From NCBI GenBank assembly GCA_947034885.2, contig OX344753.2:5456001-5520000 (forward strand): 64,000 nucleotides of DNA, given 5' to 3'. This document shows, piece by piece, positions 42,823 through 54,840 of this stretch. Source of the DNA: Thuidium tamariscinum (taxonomy: Eukaryota; Streptophyta; Bryopsida; Hypnales; Thuidiaceae). Below the pieces are notes generated by a model. That model was not told the origin of the DNA. It saw only the letters and a list, made by a program, of their open reading frames with translations, and made no database searches. Made by a program: the position numbers and the translations under genes. Numbering within the stretch: the stretch's first letter is position 1; each line of letters begins with the position of its first letter.

Positions 42823-44133
42823 CTAGAACCGATACATGGAACTATGGAAGACATTGTGGATCCGAAGAGTCTTGGGTAATTTAAGTTCATAAACTAAATC
42901 CGATACTTTGGAAACAATAGGAAATGGGCCAAGAAATTTAGGTGCCAGCTTTTTTGTTGGGGCCGTTGTATGTATATGATCATGTCGTAATAGTACTTTC
43001 TCTCCAAGCTCAAAAGAAGGTTGCAATTGAACTCCGCAGTCATAATTACGCTTGGCTTGATCCGCTGCAAGTTTAATCATAATCTTGATTTCATCATGTA
43101 TTTGTTGTAATTGCTTAATTCTATCTTTTGTAGCGGGGACTGTTGATGTAGAAGGGACCATAAATGACAGGGCAAGGTGGTAGCCGTAGGTTGTATAGAA
43201 TGGTGAGAAACCTGTGGCAGAATGTATTGAATTATTATAAGAAAACTCGGCTATTGGGAGCAAATCTGACCAGTCGTCTTGTCGAGTTGTCGTGAACATC
43301 CTTATAAATTGCTCAAGTACTTGGTTCACGCGTTCGGTTTGGCCATCCAATTGTGGATGAAAACCCGTGGTGGTACAAGTTTGGATGCGGAGAAGTTGGT
43401 TTAGCCGTTTCATGAATTTTGAAATGAAAACCGGACCGCGATCAGATATTAATTCTTCAGGTGTGCCATGGTGTTTCCATATATGGTGCAAATATAATGT
43501 AGCCGTTTGAGAGGAGTCAATATTTTCATTTGTCGATATAAAATGGGCGAGTTTAGTGTTTTTGTTGACGATGACCATAATGGAGTCAAAGCCATTGCTA
43601 AGTGGTAACTTGACAATAAAATCAACCGTCACTCGCTTCCATGGAGCCTCTGCTGCTAAAATTGGTTGGAGCAAACTGTAGCGGCTATAATGCGTGGGTT
43701 TGGATCTCTGACATAAGTCACATCCATCGACATAGCGGTGGACATATCTCCGCAAAGTAGGCCAGTAAAATGTCCTTGCAACCAAATCCACAATCTTAGC
43801 TCGGCCTTGGTGCCCTGCACTTGACGCATCATGGCGAGATCGTAGTATTTGTCGTTGCAATTCGTCGTCATCCGGTACAAAAATAGCATTGTGAAAATAA
43901 AGCAATCCATCTTTCATAATATAAGGTTGGAACCGTCGACGAATGTCTATAGGGGCACGGTCAAGACCGTTTGTAAAAAATGCCAATATTGGTTTGAGTG
44001 ATGTATCATCCATAAGAGCTAGTTTAATGCGCTCTATAATGTGGTCTTCACTCCATACATGGTCACATGCTTCCAATGCTGCAAGTCTTAATAATGGTTT
44101 TGAGTGTGAGTGGACCTTGTGTTGGGGATCAGG
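42823..44133 (-). pseudogene. Integrase region of pol
   Basis: It shows a zinc-binding HHCC region (SSAGHQGRAKIV then CDLCQRSK), the core with VDFIVKLP, SDRGPVFISKF and DGQTERVNQVLEQ, and the C-terminal GPFPIV and HNVFH segment. It follows RNase H in the same frame after a TGA at 44134-44136. Its end is lost by the 8-bp duplication near 42845. Confidence 0.92.
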
Positions 44134-45630
44134 TCATCGTGAAAGCATGTTAGCCCGACCATTTGATGACCCCGGTCGGTGTTGAATTTCGAAGTTGAAT
44201 GCAGAGAGTTGTTCAGACCAACGAGCCTGTTGCCGATTGAGTTGTTTAGTTGTTAAAAAATGTTCTAAATTCTTGTGGTCAGAGATTACCCGTATTTGAT
44301 GAGGTGACCCCTCGAGATACACCCGCCATTCCTGGAAAGCCAATACAATGCTTAGAAGTTCTTTGTCGTATATGTCGTAATTTTGTTCTACAGGTTGCAT
44401 TTTGGAACTTCGATATGCGCAAGGATGTAAGTGGCCGTCATCTCCATGTTGTGATAAAATGCCCCCTGTTGCATAATCAGATGCATTGGTTTCAACTATA
44501 AAAGGCCGTTGAAAATTAGGATGAATGAGTACAGGGGCCTTGGTGAATTGAGATCGTAATTCTTTGAATGCCTCGTCTGCGAGAGGGGTCCATTCAAATT
44601 TATTGTCCTTACGTGTCAAAGCCGTGAGAGGAACCGTGATTCTTGAATAATCTAAAATAAACTACCGGTAAAAATTAGCAAACCCCAAAAATGATTGAAC
44701 TTCTTTAGTGGTGGTTGGCGTAGGCCATTCTTGAATGGCTTTAATTTTGTCTTGACACATTTCAAGTCCTATCTCTGAAACAATCATTCCCAAGAATTCT
44801 ACAGAACTTTGATGGAATTCACACTTTGAAGCTTTGGCATAGAGGCCGTACCTATGAAGTCGTTGGAGAACCTCTCGTACAATTGAGTGGTGCTCTGTCA
44901 TAGTCTTTGAAAATATAAGAATGTCGTCTAAGTAAATAACAATTGAAATGTTTAAGAGGTCATGAAAAATTCCTTGCATATGTGATTGAAATTGCGCAGG
45001 GGCATTTGTCAAACCGAAGGGCATCACTAAATATTCAAATAATCCATAACGCGTTTTGAAAGCTGTCTTGAATTCATGCCCTAGAGCCATTTGTAATCAG
45101 TGATATGCCTATCTAATATCCAACTTTGTGAATATCTTTGCCCCTGCTAGTCGGTCTGTTAATTCGGGAATCAATGGAAGTGGATACTGGTTCTTTATTG
45201 TTACTTTATTTAAATTCCGGTAATCAATGCAAACTCTAATAGATCCATCCTTCTTCCTAGCAAATACTATAGGGGCCGAAACCGAGGACTTAGAACGTCG
45301 AATCCATCCTTTGCCTAAATTCTCTTCGAGATAATGTCGAAGTTCTTCTAGTTCCAAAGGAGACATGGGCCGTAATCCTGTATTGTGAGGTTCTTGGCCT
45401 TCCTTAAATTCTATTTTCATATCCGAGGTACTATGATTAGGTAAATCATTGGAGGCTTTTTCGCTAAATACCTCACGTAAATCTCGATATTCTGATGGAA
45501 TATGCTCTACAAGTGGCTCATTGGGCTCCATCCCATCCAGCTCAAATATCTCCAACGAATATAACTCGACTCCCTTTTTTGATAATCGGAAAGCCGCCGC
45601 CGATACCAAGGCATGCTTCGGTGCTCGCAA
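44134..45630 (-). pseudogene. Reverse transcriptase and RNase H region of pol
   Basis: RT motifs run from [15 protein letters not shown] through [24 protein letters not shown] and YLDDILIFS (the catalytic Asp pair) to [10 protein letters not shown]. RNase H motifs include FIVETNASDYATGGILSQ and YDKELLSIV. The frame is cut by TAG 45109-45111, TGA 45097-45099, TAG 44662-44664 and TGA 44134-44136, all in one frame. Confidence 0.93.
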
Positions 45631-46220
45631 TCAAGAATAGCCTTGACCTTGAGTCTTGACCTTTTTTTCCAATTGTTGATCGTTGTCAACCCCAATTGAT
45701 TCCTTCCTTTTGGGGCATTTAGAAGTTGCCCCATTCAATTTTTTCAAAAAATTTCTTTGACAATATTGTGATTCAAAAATCACTCTTCTCTGGGACCATC
45801 TAATAGTTGGGTCATGGCGAACCAACCACGGCATTCCTAAGATGCAAGGATAACGCCCAGTATTGGTTATATCAGCCACTACCACTTCTTGATGATCACC
45901 CACCTCCAATTTCACCGTCGCTTCATGTGTAATTAATCCTGAGTTGATGACTCTACCATCGATAACTCTAACTTCCCGTGGGACCGGTTTCAGCTTCACT
46001 TCGGCTCCGCACTCTTGAGCAAAATTTGGTGTATAAAAATACCCGTTGCACCCGAATCTACTAGAGTGAGAGCTTCCATCGAATTAATTCGAGCACTTAG
46101 AGTTACATGTGCAATTGACTCAGTGGTTGCTCGAAGATAATGTGGGACCGTGGCCTCATTTATTATTGGATATGGCTCAAGTATAGTGGTACCATCCTTT
46201 AATCCTTCCTTTATAATCAT
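45631..46220 (-). pseudogene. Protease region of pol
   Basis: ALTLVDSGATGIFIH near 46030-46070 holds the aspartic-protease active site (DSGAT). A one-base frameshift just after it (about 46000-46020) moves the frame to 45631-45999, which ends in TGA at 45631-45633. Confidence 0.88.
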
Positions 46221-46258
46221 AGCTGCAGCAATCTGAGGCAGACCCGGGTACTGAATGG

Positions 46259-47368
46259 TCAGTCCCGGGCTTTGCCTTTTTCCGATTCATTGACCTCCAC
46301 CTCCCCATCTCCTACTACTGCAAGAGATAATGGTTTAGAGGAGTTAGTTGGACACCTGGCTCGAACATGCCCGGATAATCCGCAACCCCAACATTTTCCC
46401 TGACGATGATACTCTAAACGCTCAGCTGCCGTCTTTGCTAAAGCCGTTGTCCCATAGGTAGCATCAATCTCCATTGGTACCGGTTCCGAACTGCTTGGGA
46501 TGGCTTGAGACCGCCCAGTATAATTTCTTGAATGGGAAGATGGAACCTGCGGTCGTCGTCCTTGGCGGCGTGCCCACAAGCGCTCGTCGATCCGAGATGC
46601 CATGGCCATCCATTCTTGGAGTCGCCTCGGTTGAGTTTTTGCTGTGGCAATTGAGTCTAAAATTTCTTCCTTGAGCCCCGTACAAAATCGGGCCATCAAA
46701 CTGGATTCATTCCAATCCACGTGGGCCGCATGCTCATTAAACATAGAGATATATGCTGCGGCCGATCCTGTTTGCCTACTCCTCCCAAGACGATTCTCTG
46801 CTGTACTTTTCCGATCCATCTCCCCATAGACAGCAATTACTGCTTCTCCGAAAACATTGTAATCTTCTAATAATTCATGGGGATGGCCCTCATCAAGGGC
46901 TTGGAGAATTGGCATGGCCCAATTTTGAGCAGCACTGGTCATGTAGGAAAGGACATACACAATTTTGTCCTCATTATGATGGTAGGCCCGAGGCTTACCT
47001 CGAAACACCAATCGAAGTTGGGCAAACCATTTATACACCTCCCCGCCCTTCTTGCCTGCAAATTTTTCAGGCATTGCCACCTTCGAATCTTTATTCCCCC
47101 ACACCTCTTGATTGCGTCCTCCGATTTCAGATTGTCGTGGATTCTTCGTTCTCATGGTAATAGGTGGGGACATTTGATTAAGTTGTACCCCAACTCTTTT
47201 TGAAATCTGTTGCACAATATGAGGGATAGCCGTTTGAAACACAGCTTGGACTTGTCGCTGGATAAAAGCCGCCAACTCAGATTCCATTCCTTCCACCGGT
47301 GGCTGCACAACCCCTTCCTCAGCCCCTTCTCGATCCATCACTCCCCAAAGATCAATGTGAGTTACCAC
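46259..47368 (-). pseudogene. Gag polyprotein
   Basis: An open frame of 369 codons covers a retrotransposon gag region (for example EKFAGKKGGEVYKWFAQLRL, with SAAAYISMFNEHAAHVDW) and a CCHC zinc knuckle CWGCGLSGHVRARC near its end. It ends in TGA at 46259 and pol continues in another frame. Gag itself looks intact. Part of a non-functional element, so listed as a pseudogene. Confidence 0.9.
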
Positions 47369-47483
47369 AATCCTTCAAGCATGAAATCACTTATCCTCGA
47401 CATCCAGCCATGATCCAGTACCCAAATAAAGACAACCTCGAACCAACTGCCCTTGGAGCATGGACAGTCCGGACGCGACTTAA

Positions 47484-48094
47484 TGTCAGGACTCGGCAGC
47501 AAACTTGCAAGTTTGTCGATGCTCCACAATTGCTACTTGCCTGAACTCCCAGTCATTCTGCCAGGACTCTCAATCCGTTGCCAGAACTCTCAGTCGCTCC
47601 CCCGACTAGCGCTCCTCCGATCTTCGAGCCCGATCTTCAAGCCGGCTCTTCTCCCGCCTCCGACCTAGCGCTCCTCCTGCTCCCGCACTGGCGCTCCGGC
47701 GGTCCTCCCAAGGCGCCCTCCTGCGGCCCTCCGGCGCGGCGCTCTTGGGGACCCGTCTCCGCCTCCCAACCCGGTCACTCCCTCCTGCGCTGAATCTCGC
47801 TAGAGCAGCGCCGCCTCCCCAGCTCGCTCCACAGCCTCGTCCCTGCCATCAGCCTTAATTACCACATCAGAATTCCCTCGCCCTCTCTGCTCCTTCACAC
47901 ATCTCGACACTGAATCATGGACTGGAATCAGAGAATTCACAATTAGGAGTTCGTGTTGAAAATATGTCGCGTGAGGGACAAGCCCCCCTCACTAGACTTT
48001 ATCTCCACTCTCTATAACTGATTTTCAAGTGCCTGTAACTGCTTTGTCCAGTGAAGTCCCAATCTCGTCCAGATGAGATGACATAGTCATAACA
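47484..48094 (-). repeat. 5' LTR of the chromovirus
   Basis: Partner of 41905-42515, same length, followed by the target duplication CAGTG at 48095-48099. On the element's strand it would hold the promoter; no clear TATA box was found. Confidence 0.92.
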
Positions 48095-48099
48095 CAGTG

Positions 48100-48802
48100 C
48101 ACGGCTTACTAGTAGTGTTGTGTGTGGCTTAGGGTTTTTCTTTCTGGGAAATATTTACCGTATGTAGTGGTCGGTTTCGGCACTCACTAACCGAAATAAT
48201 TATTTTTTTAATAGGGCATGACTTCGGCACCCCTTTTTCCTTTTTTCCAAATTTCGACAAGTCTCTCAATGTATATTTGGCTTTTCGGCATCTCTCCTTA
48301 CTGTTTAAACGTGGCATTTGCGTCTCTTCTCCAAACTCATGGCGGGCACTCAAGCGGGCGCTCGAGCGGGAAGGAATCTAAACTCTCCACTTGATCATTT
48401 CCCACTTGCGCATTTAGCATCGACCATTTGAGGTATTTCGAAACTTCTACTCTTCAGTTGAATCCTTTGGAAACAGATGCTTGTTTTGTGTTTTTTGCGA
48501 CATGAAATGGTAGGGACTATTTGCGTATGTAGTTGTGTGCATTGCGTACAAGATGCTAATCCCGAACGTTATATTGGCACAATTCATTATTCTTGTAAAC
48601 TAGTAACTTATAGAGCTTTGTCTCTTGTAGATGCCATCCGGACTAGGGCTTTGAGGTGCAAGTGTACAAAAACAAGAATATTGCCACCTTCTTTGTGTTT
48701 GAAGAAGAGGAAAGTTTTGGCAAACACTTTAGAAGTAGAAAGTGATAGAGATGAACATTGAGATTTACAGTTGTGGGTAGTCTTTTGCTTAGGGTTTTGA
48801 AG
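48100..48802 (+). other. 5' flank or leader of the DDE transposase gene
   Basis: The sequence contains an open stretch (48477-48761) with a possible exon after CTTGTAG at 48631, but no domain. It may hold 5' UTR or an upstream exon of the transposase gene. Confidence 0.3.
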
Positions 48803-51090
48803 ATGGCTTCTAAGCAAGTGCCTCTGACAAAATTTATAAAACGAGTTAGTGAAGAAGAGAAATATTTGGCGTTGGAAAAGATTGCATCGAAACTTGCAGA
48901 AGATGAAGAATATGTGTGCCAACATGCTGCTCCTATCAAACCAAAAAATCCAGTCGGAAGACCTCGTAGACCTCGATGTCCTCAAGCAACACTCTTCTCT
49001 GCGGCACCAAGGGATCCACCACCACTTCAACCCCAACGCAAGATACAAAAAAGGAGAGGTCAATATACTAATTGGTTTCGAACAGAGACTTGGCCTCTTA
49101 TCGAAGCTGCCATGAAACAACATCGACATATTGGTGACGCTTTGCACTATCTTCAAGTTACTCACAGGTATATAAATCGTTTTTCATTCTACTTGATGAA
49201 TGATGCATTCAATAAATTTTTGTTTCATTTGCATTAGAGGCTGTTGAAATTTCATTAGTAGACAAAACTGCTTGAGAAATTTGATTTCTTTAGGGAATTT
49301 GTAAGATACTAGTATGCCTACAAAATATAATTTAAATTCTTTGATTTTCTAAATACTTGGATTCAGAGACCCTTTAAATTCATCATGTCTTAAACATACA
49401 AATCTCAAATTATTTTGATGTGTCTCTGTATCTCAAATTCTTTTGTAATGTATTTAATGTTGTAATTATCAATTACACACAATTGGATGTTGTGCATTGA
49501 TTTTTTTTAGGAAACCTGGTTCAAGTGAAGGGCTTTTTGATAAACTTTCGCGAGGATCTCTGTACGAATGGTTTACATCTGATGGAAAACTGAAGCCCAA
49601 ATTTTTGGAACATGTCGAGAGGAGAAGCCAATTCACTCCTACGGCTCAAAATCAAGGTCCTCTTTCTTCAAGACCTGATGTCATCAAAGGCATTTGTGAT
49701 TTGCTTTTGAAAATGAGGGATGCAGGGCAATCTTTAGGTACTGGAATTGTGCAACCTATTATTGTGGGCTACATTTCAGCTCGTGCTCCAGAGCTTTTGG
49801 GGAAATTCAAAGTTACATTGGAGTGGACTCGACACTTCATGAAGACACAATTGAATTGGTCTTACCGTCGAGCTACAACTGCTTGTGGAAAACTTCCACA
49901 AGATTGGGAAGATCTAGGAAAATGCATGGCTTACAGACTTGCTTATTTGATAAAAGCATATGACATACCTCCTGCCCTAATTGTTAACACTGATCAAACA
50001 GGTATGTACATTCTTCATATTTTATTTTCAAGGTAGTTTTGTTTTATATATTAATAATGTTTTTATGAACTATGTAATGTTCAATGTCTTTGCTGTTCAA
50101 ATTGCTATGATTGATGTAAACAACATTGACATACATGTATTCTTCTCAAATTTTGAGTATAATGTAATTTCTCATGGCTAATTTATAGGCATAAATTTAG
50201 TTCCCATGGCAAGGGAGCGTACATGGGAGAGAAAAGGTATGAAGGATGTGAAGGTAATCAGAATGGAAGATAAGCGGCAAGTGACTGTTTGTGTTTCTTC
50301 GGCAGCTGATGGTTATTTGCTTCCCTTTCAAATCATTTTTACGGGTAAGACTAATCGGTGCTTACCCAAAACTGCATCTGCAACAAAGTGTTTGGATTCT
50401 GGTTTTCACTTCACAATGACAGAGAATCATTGGTCGAATTTGAAGACTTGCAAAGAATTTGTACAGAAGATTCTTATTCCATATTATATGCGAGTCTCAC
50501 ACACAATGGGTTTACCAGCAAATCAAAAATTTGTTTGGCTCATTGACTGCTGGTCAGTGCACAAATCAGAGGCCTTTCTTTCATGGATGAAGAAAGAATT
50601 TCCTTCAGTTTGTGTATTATTTGTACCTGCCAATTGTACCTCTAAATTTCAACCTGCAGATGTGGTTATACAAAGGCCATTGAAATGTGCATTCTCCAAA
50701 TGCTTCAAGCAATGGACTGCTACTTGTATTCAAGAGCAGCTTAAATGTCAAGCGCAAGAGGCCAACCTTAATGGCCCTTCTGAGGTCAAACTTGACTTAC
50801 GTATAGGTACTTTACGTGATTGCATATGTGAGTGGCTTTTAGAAGCTTGGAAATCTGTGGGATGTCATTTAGAGATGATTAAAAGAGGTTGGGCTAAATG
50901 CGGATTGCTCAGATCATTTGATAGAGCATTCCAAGCTGAAGCCATGGAGGCCAATTCAAAATCATCTCTTTTTGTAGGTGGAGACAACATTTGCAAAGAA
51001 CTTGAAGAACTTGAAGAGCTTGATGAAGATTGGGATGATTTGTTTGATGATGTTGATGTTTTAGAGATGATGGTGAAGTTGACTATGTGA
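48803..51090 (+). CDS. pogo/Tigger-like DDE transposase, 585 aa, three exons, intact
   Basis: Exons 48803-49167, 49511-50001 and 50189-51090 join in frame through GT-AG introns (donors CACAG|GTATAT and AACAG|GTATGT; acceptors TTTTAG and TTATAG). The start ATG at 48803 precedes MASKQVPLTKFIKRVSE. Residues 120-260 contain helix-turn-helix-like DNA-binding text (GSLYEWFTSDGKLKPKFLEH, then LLGKFKVTLEWTRHFMKTQL). The DDE_1 catalytic core has NTDQTG (Asp 283), LIDCWSVHKS (Asp 405) and PANCTSKFQPADVVIQ (Asp 443). All three acidic residues are kept, and there are no stops or frameshifts. The C-terminus is acidic (ELEELEELDEDWDDLFDD). Introns plus intactness among decayed elements suggest either a recently active element or a domesticated host gene. 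Terminal repeats were not found. Confidence 0.85.
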
Positions 51091-52711
51091 TTTTTTAGAA
51101 AAACTAGTGCTAGGTAGTGAATTTAATTTGGGCTTGATGCCTACTATGTTTTGTAGGATCAAAGGTCTTTTTTCACCTTTGATATAGTTTATGTACTCAC
51201 TATTTGTAAATGGCTTTTCAATAATAAATAGTCATATTTATGAATTGTTTTTTAGGAAAAACCTTTCATTTACAAAAGGATTTATCAAGCAACTTGGTAT
51301 TTTTGACTTTGTTGGAACTTAAAAATATGAATCATAATTTATAAACAATCCTTCATGTATAAGGGGTAGTATGAAATAAACTTTGCATTTCTATAAAGTT
51401 TTAAAATATAAACTTAATTTAACATCCAAATTTTAGAATAGATAAAAAAGGTTGATTTATATAAGTGATTGTTTTCAGGTATTGAAACTTAATACCATAG
51501 CCAAGATGGTGTAAGTCAAGTTCATTATTTTGCATGCATATTTCAATGCATGATTGTAAATTTGTAATATTGTTGAATGTTGTTCCATTTGTGTCATGTT
51601 TTTATTCAAAATTTCTTGCATTTACAATAGAAGTACCACATTTGATTTAGTACCTGTAAACTTTGACATAATTACAAAAAATTTGCAACATTAGGCAATT
51701 TTGCTTAACAATTTTTTCAAATATTCAACAATTTCTGAAAAATATTTAAACAATTTAGGCAATTTCAATTTCAATTAATTTTTGCCGAATCCGACCCGTG
51801 CGTAGGGTAATACAGAACCTACCAGTTTTGTGGCTCTTTTTACTTTTCGTCTTGCAGACTCATGTTTTTACATCTACATCACACAAATCTACAGTGATCG
51901 TCGTTCAAGCGCTGCGTGCGAGCAGCGTTTTTTCAAGGTCCTTTCTCAAACATCTTGCTTCCTAGCTTCGGTATGGCCGATCAGGTTTTTGCACAATGCT
52001 CGAATTGAGAGAAATTTTCGCACAATGCTCGAATTGAGAGTCATTTTTGCTCAATGCTCGAATTATTTCAATTGAGAGATGGAGTTTCATAACAAAAAAA
52101 TTTGCACAACTCTGGTTGAAACTATACTCTGCCTCGAAGCGTAGGATATTAGGATGTTGGATTACTGAAATTGAGCTCTGTCATTGTGTTTTCAGAAAAT
52201 CTCAATTGAGGTATTGGGAAGGAAGGTTTGAAGCTTGGAGGCGGAGTGAGATGACGACAAAACCGTGTCCTGCGAAGGAGGGAGTTCAATTGTTCATTCT
52301 CGTTTTTGTTCCTTCGCTTCTTGCGAGCCTTGGTAGCAGCCGTCCCTTGCCACGGTACGCGTCTGTCTCTTTCGTTTCCCCTATATGTATCGAAAATATT
52401 CTTATTGTTGGTGACTACTCCTAGATTCGCGTGGTACCCCTCCTACAGGTTTTTTCTTACGTTCGATTCCGATGTTTGCGTTAAACCCTAACTTTTGGGT
52501 CAGAGAGTTTCGCTTGGACCGGTAATGGTTTAGGATTGGATGGGTCATTGTTAATGATTAGGTGTAGGGATTCTTGGACGGGGGTTAGAGGTGGTTGGTT
52601 CTGCCGGTGCTCTACTTGTCGCACTTACTGATTGCTCGCTCTTGGAGCATGAGCTTTGGAGACATGTTACTTTTCTACATTTTGAGATGATCTTATGTGT
52701 GGGTGTTTCAG
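51091..52711. other. Intergenic region between the transposase and the nuclease/kinase gene
   Basis: AT-rich to about 51800, then more balanced. 51980-52070 holds three near-copies of (G)CACAATGCTCGAATTGAGAG. 52250-52710 probably contains the promoter and 5' UTR of the next gene. No other gene is seen. Confidence 0.45.
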
Positions 52712-54840
52712 ATGAGGGCTTCCAAAGCGGCCACCGGAGGAAAGAAAAGGAAACGAGGGGGAAACCCAGTATCTTCTCCGGAAGTGCAAGTGCAAAAGGT
52801 ATGTTATTCAATCTATGATATCTAGTTACAGTTGTTGTAACAGTAGTGAGTGGATTGAGTCCTACTATTTATTCATGAGTCTGTTAAGATTCTGAGGCTT
52901 TTGTTGCTCTTGCAGGGAGGATTTATCCAGATTCTATACCTTCTTGAAGACGGCAAAACCCATCCACCAAGGCCTGGAAATATGTTGTTCACTCCAAAGA
53001 TGCTAGCAAAATGTGACGATCTGCCTGACGTTGGAAACATTTTGAAAATGCATTCTTCAAATCTGCATCACGTCAATGGAGGAGAGATCACCTTTGCATC
53101 TGCAGATCAAGATAAGTATATTACTACTATCGAGGAGTTTAAACAGTGCCTTTCAGGGACAAAGTACACTAGTCCCATTCAAGCAATCGTCCCTGCTCCC
53201 CCCTCAGGTAATTTTAAATGAAATAAGACAGTAGATTCATGGCTGGCTGGATTTTGATGTCCTTCAATGAATAAGTATTTGGATGTGCTTTGATGAATCA
53301 GTTCTTTGGAATTTTGTAGATCAAGATGGTCGTGGAAAGGAATCAAAAGAGGAACAAATGCTGGCAAGGTATGAACTGCATGTTCCATCTTCAATGGATG
53401 CTCACACAGTTCGGAGTGTGCAATGTTCGCCTGATGTACCCCCCTTGTTCCGCTGTGATCGACCCTACTCCGGTACACTACCAGCGCCATTGCTGCATCC
53501 AGTTTTTGGTGAATTTGTGGATAATCTCCAGAATAAATCTTTACGAACCAGAAATGACCACTCTCTTGTACGAGACTTCTGCAACGTCAGTCTGAAGTTT
53601 TTCAGAAAGGAGATTGATCGTCAGGTGGAAATTAAGGAATTACTTGAACCTTATTTCGACACGCAGATCTCAACCCGGAGGATTAAGGGAGGATGCACCA
53701 TCCAGGTTGATGGTTGCATCAGCGGTAGCACTGTATTCCCGGTATATGCGATTCTGGAGGTGGAGAATGAACTTGGGTGTACAAATACCATGAAGAATTT
53801 TAAGGGCTTGGCATACTATTCTAGGTTTTGCCTGGAGGGCCGAAAGAATGGTGACAAGGCTTTTTTCCTATCTAATTGCCCTGCCTTTCTCCTTGAGGTA
53901 CAAGGCCCTCATATCAGAGTTAGTGCTATGACCTTCCTTGACCATGTCACTTCCACCTTTTTGACAAATATTGTCAATGTGGTACATTCTAACAATGAAG
54001 AATTGGCTTCTATTTTTAAAGCCTTGAAGTTGGGTTTAAAAAGCCTGCAAAAGTTTTATGATGACATCCAAGGCGAAATGCAAGCATCGAAACGGCTCCA
54101 CATGTTGGATAAGTTGGTCCCTTTCTCACTTTGGTTGAAACCAAAGTACACTGAGATTACGACTCTTGGAGGCAAGGCACTTGTGTTTCTAGCGGAGGAT
54201 GCCAGTCAGCGAAAGGTTGTGCTTAAATTTTGCAAAAGATATGGCCACATGGTATGTTGTCTTCTCTTGTATTCAATTGTTGATTGACATAAATTTCCAT
54301 TGTGACTAGTGTTTTTGAAAACAGTTTCTGATTAGGTATTTTTGTTTGACTGATGGGCTCGTGGTTTTGAATTGCATTTCCTAGGTACACCAGGCATGGT
54401 ATGAATCGAGCTATGCTCCTCAGCTGCTGGAGTTGCACGCATTGGGTGGGGGCTACAAACTCATTGCGATGGAATATTTGGAGCCCCCATGGAAGCCATT
54501 CGTGGTGCTTGATGAAGTTGAGAAGGAAGAATGCCGGTTGGTGGTTCTCGAGGTGCTGAAGAAAGTACATGCTTTATCTGTGTTCGGTTCTCCGAATCAA
54601 GGCTCTGTTCATGGAGATGCCCGGGAGGGGAATATCATGGTGAGGCGTGAAGACGGGGTTTTCAAAATCAAATTTATCGATTTTGATTGGGCTGGTCAGG
54701 AGGGTGTTACAGCTTACCCATTCAACATGAACCATAGACAGATTGCTTGGCCTCATGGAGTGGCTGATGGATTGCCTATGCACCAGATTCACGATGTAGC
54801 TGTTGTGTCACACCCTCCTGAACGGTCTCGGGATCATTGA
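52712..54840 (+). CDS. Crinkler-like protein: endonuclease-like region plus kinase domain, 588 aa, four exons
   Basis: Exons 52712-52798, 52916-53207, 53320-54251 and 54385-54840 join in frame at GT-AG sites (AAAAG|GTATGT, CTCAG|GTAATT, ACATG|GTATGT). The basic start (MRASKAATGGKKRKRGG) looks like a nuclear signal. About residues 180-390 resemble the restriction-endonuclease-like region that, as I recall, precedes kinases in fungal Crinkler-type proteins. The motif ILEVENELG (near 271-279) has Glu 275 where an E-x-K lysine is expected. The C-terminal kinase-like domain (about 400-575) has MEYL, catalytic loop HGDAREGNIMV (513-523, Asp 515) and FIDFDWAG (535-542) in place of DFG, then AWPHGV. 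Family naming is from memory. It is intact, while its neighbours are mostly transposons. A host kinase or effector-like gene of fungal origin are both possible. Confidence 0.75.

Larger units (their letters stand above)
41905..48094 (-). mobile_element. Ty3/gypsy chromovirus, full-length, defective
   Basis: Two LTRs of 611 bp each flank gag and pol read on the minus strand. A 5-bp target duplication CAGTG lies at 41900-41904 and 48095-48099. Domain order is gag, protease, reverse transcriptase, RNase H, integrase, chromodomain, which defines a chromovirus of the Ty3/gypsy group. The LTRs differ at roughly 25-30 sites by eye (about 4-5%), nearly all transitions. The coding region has at least five internal stops and several frameshifts, so it cannot move by itself. 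A canonical primer-binding site was not recognised next to the right LTR. Confidence 0.95.
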
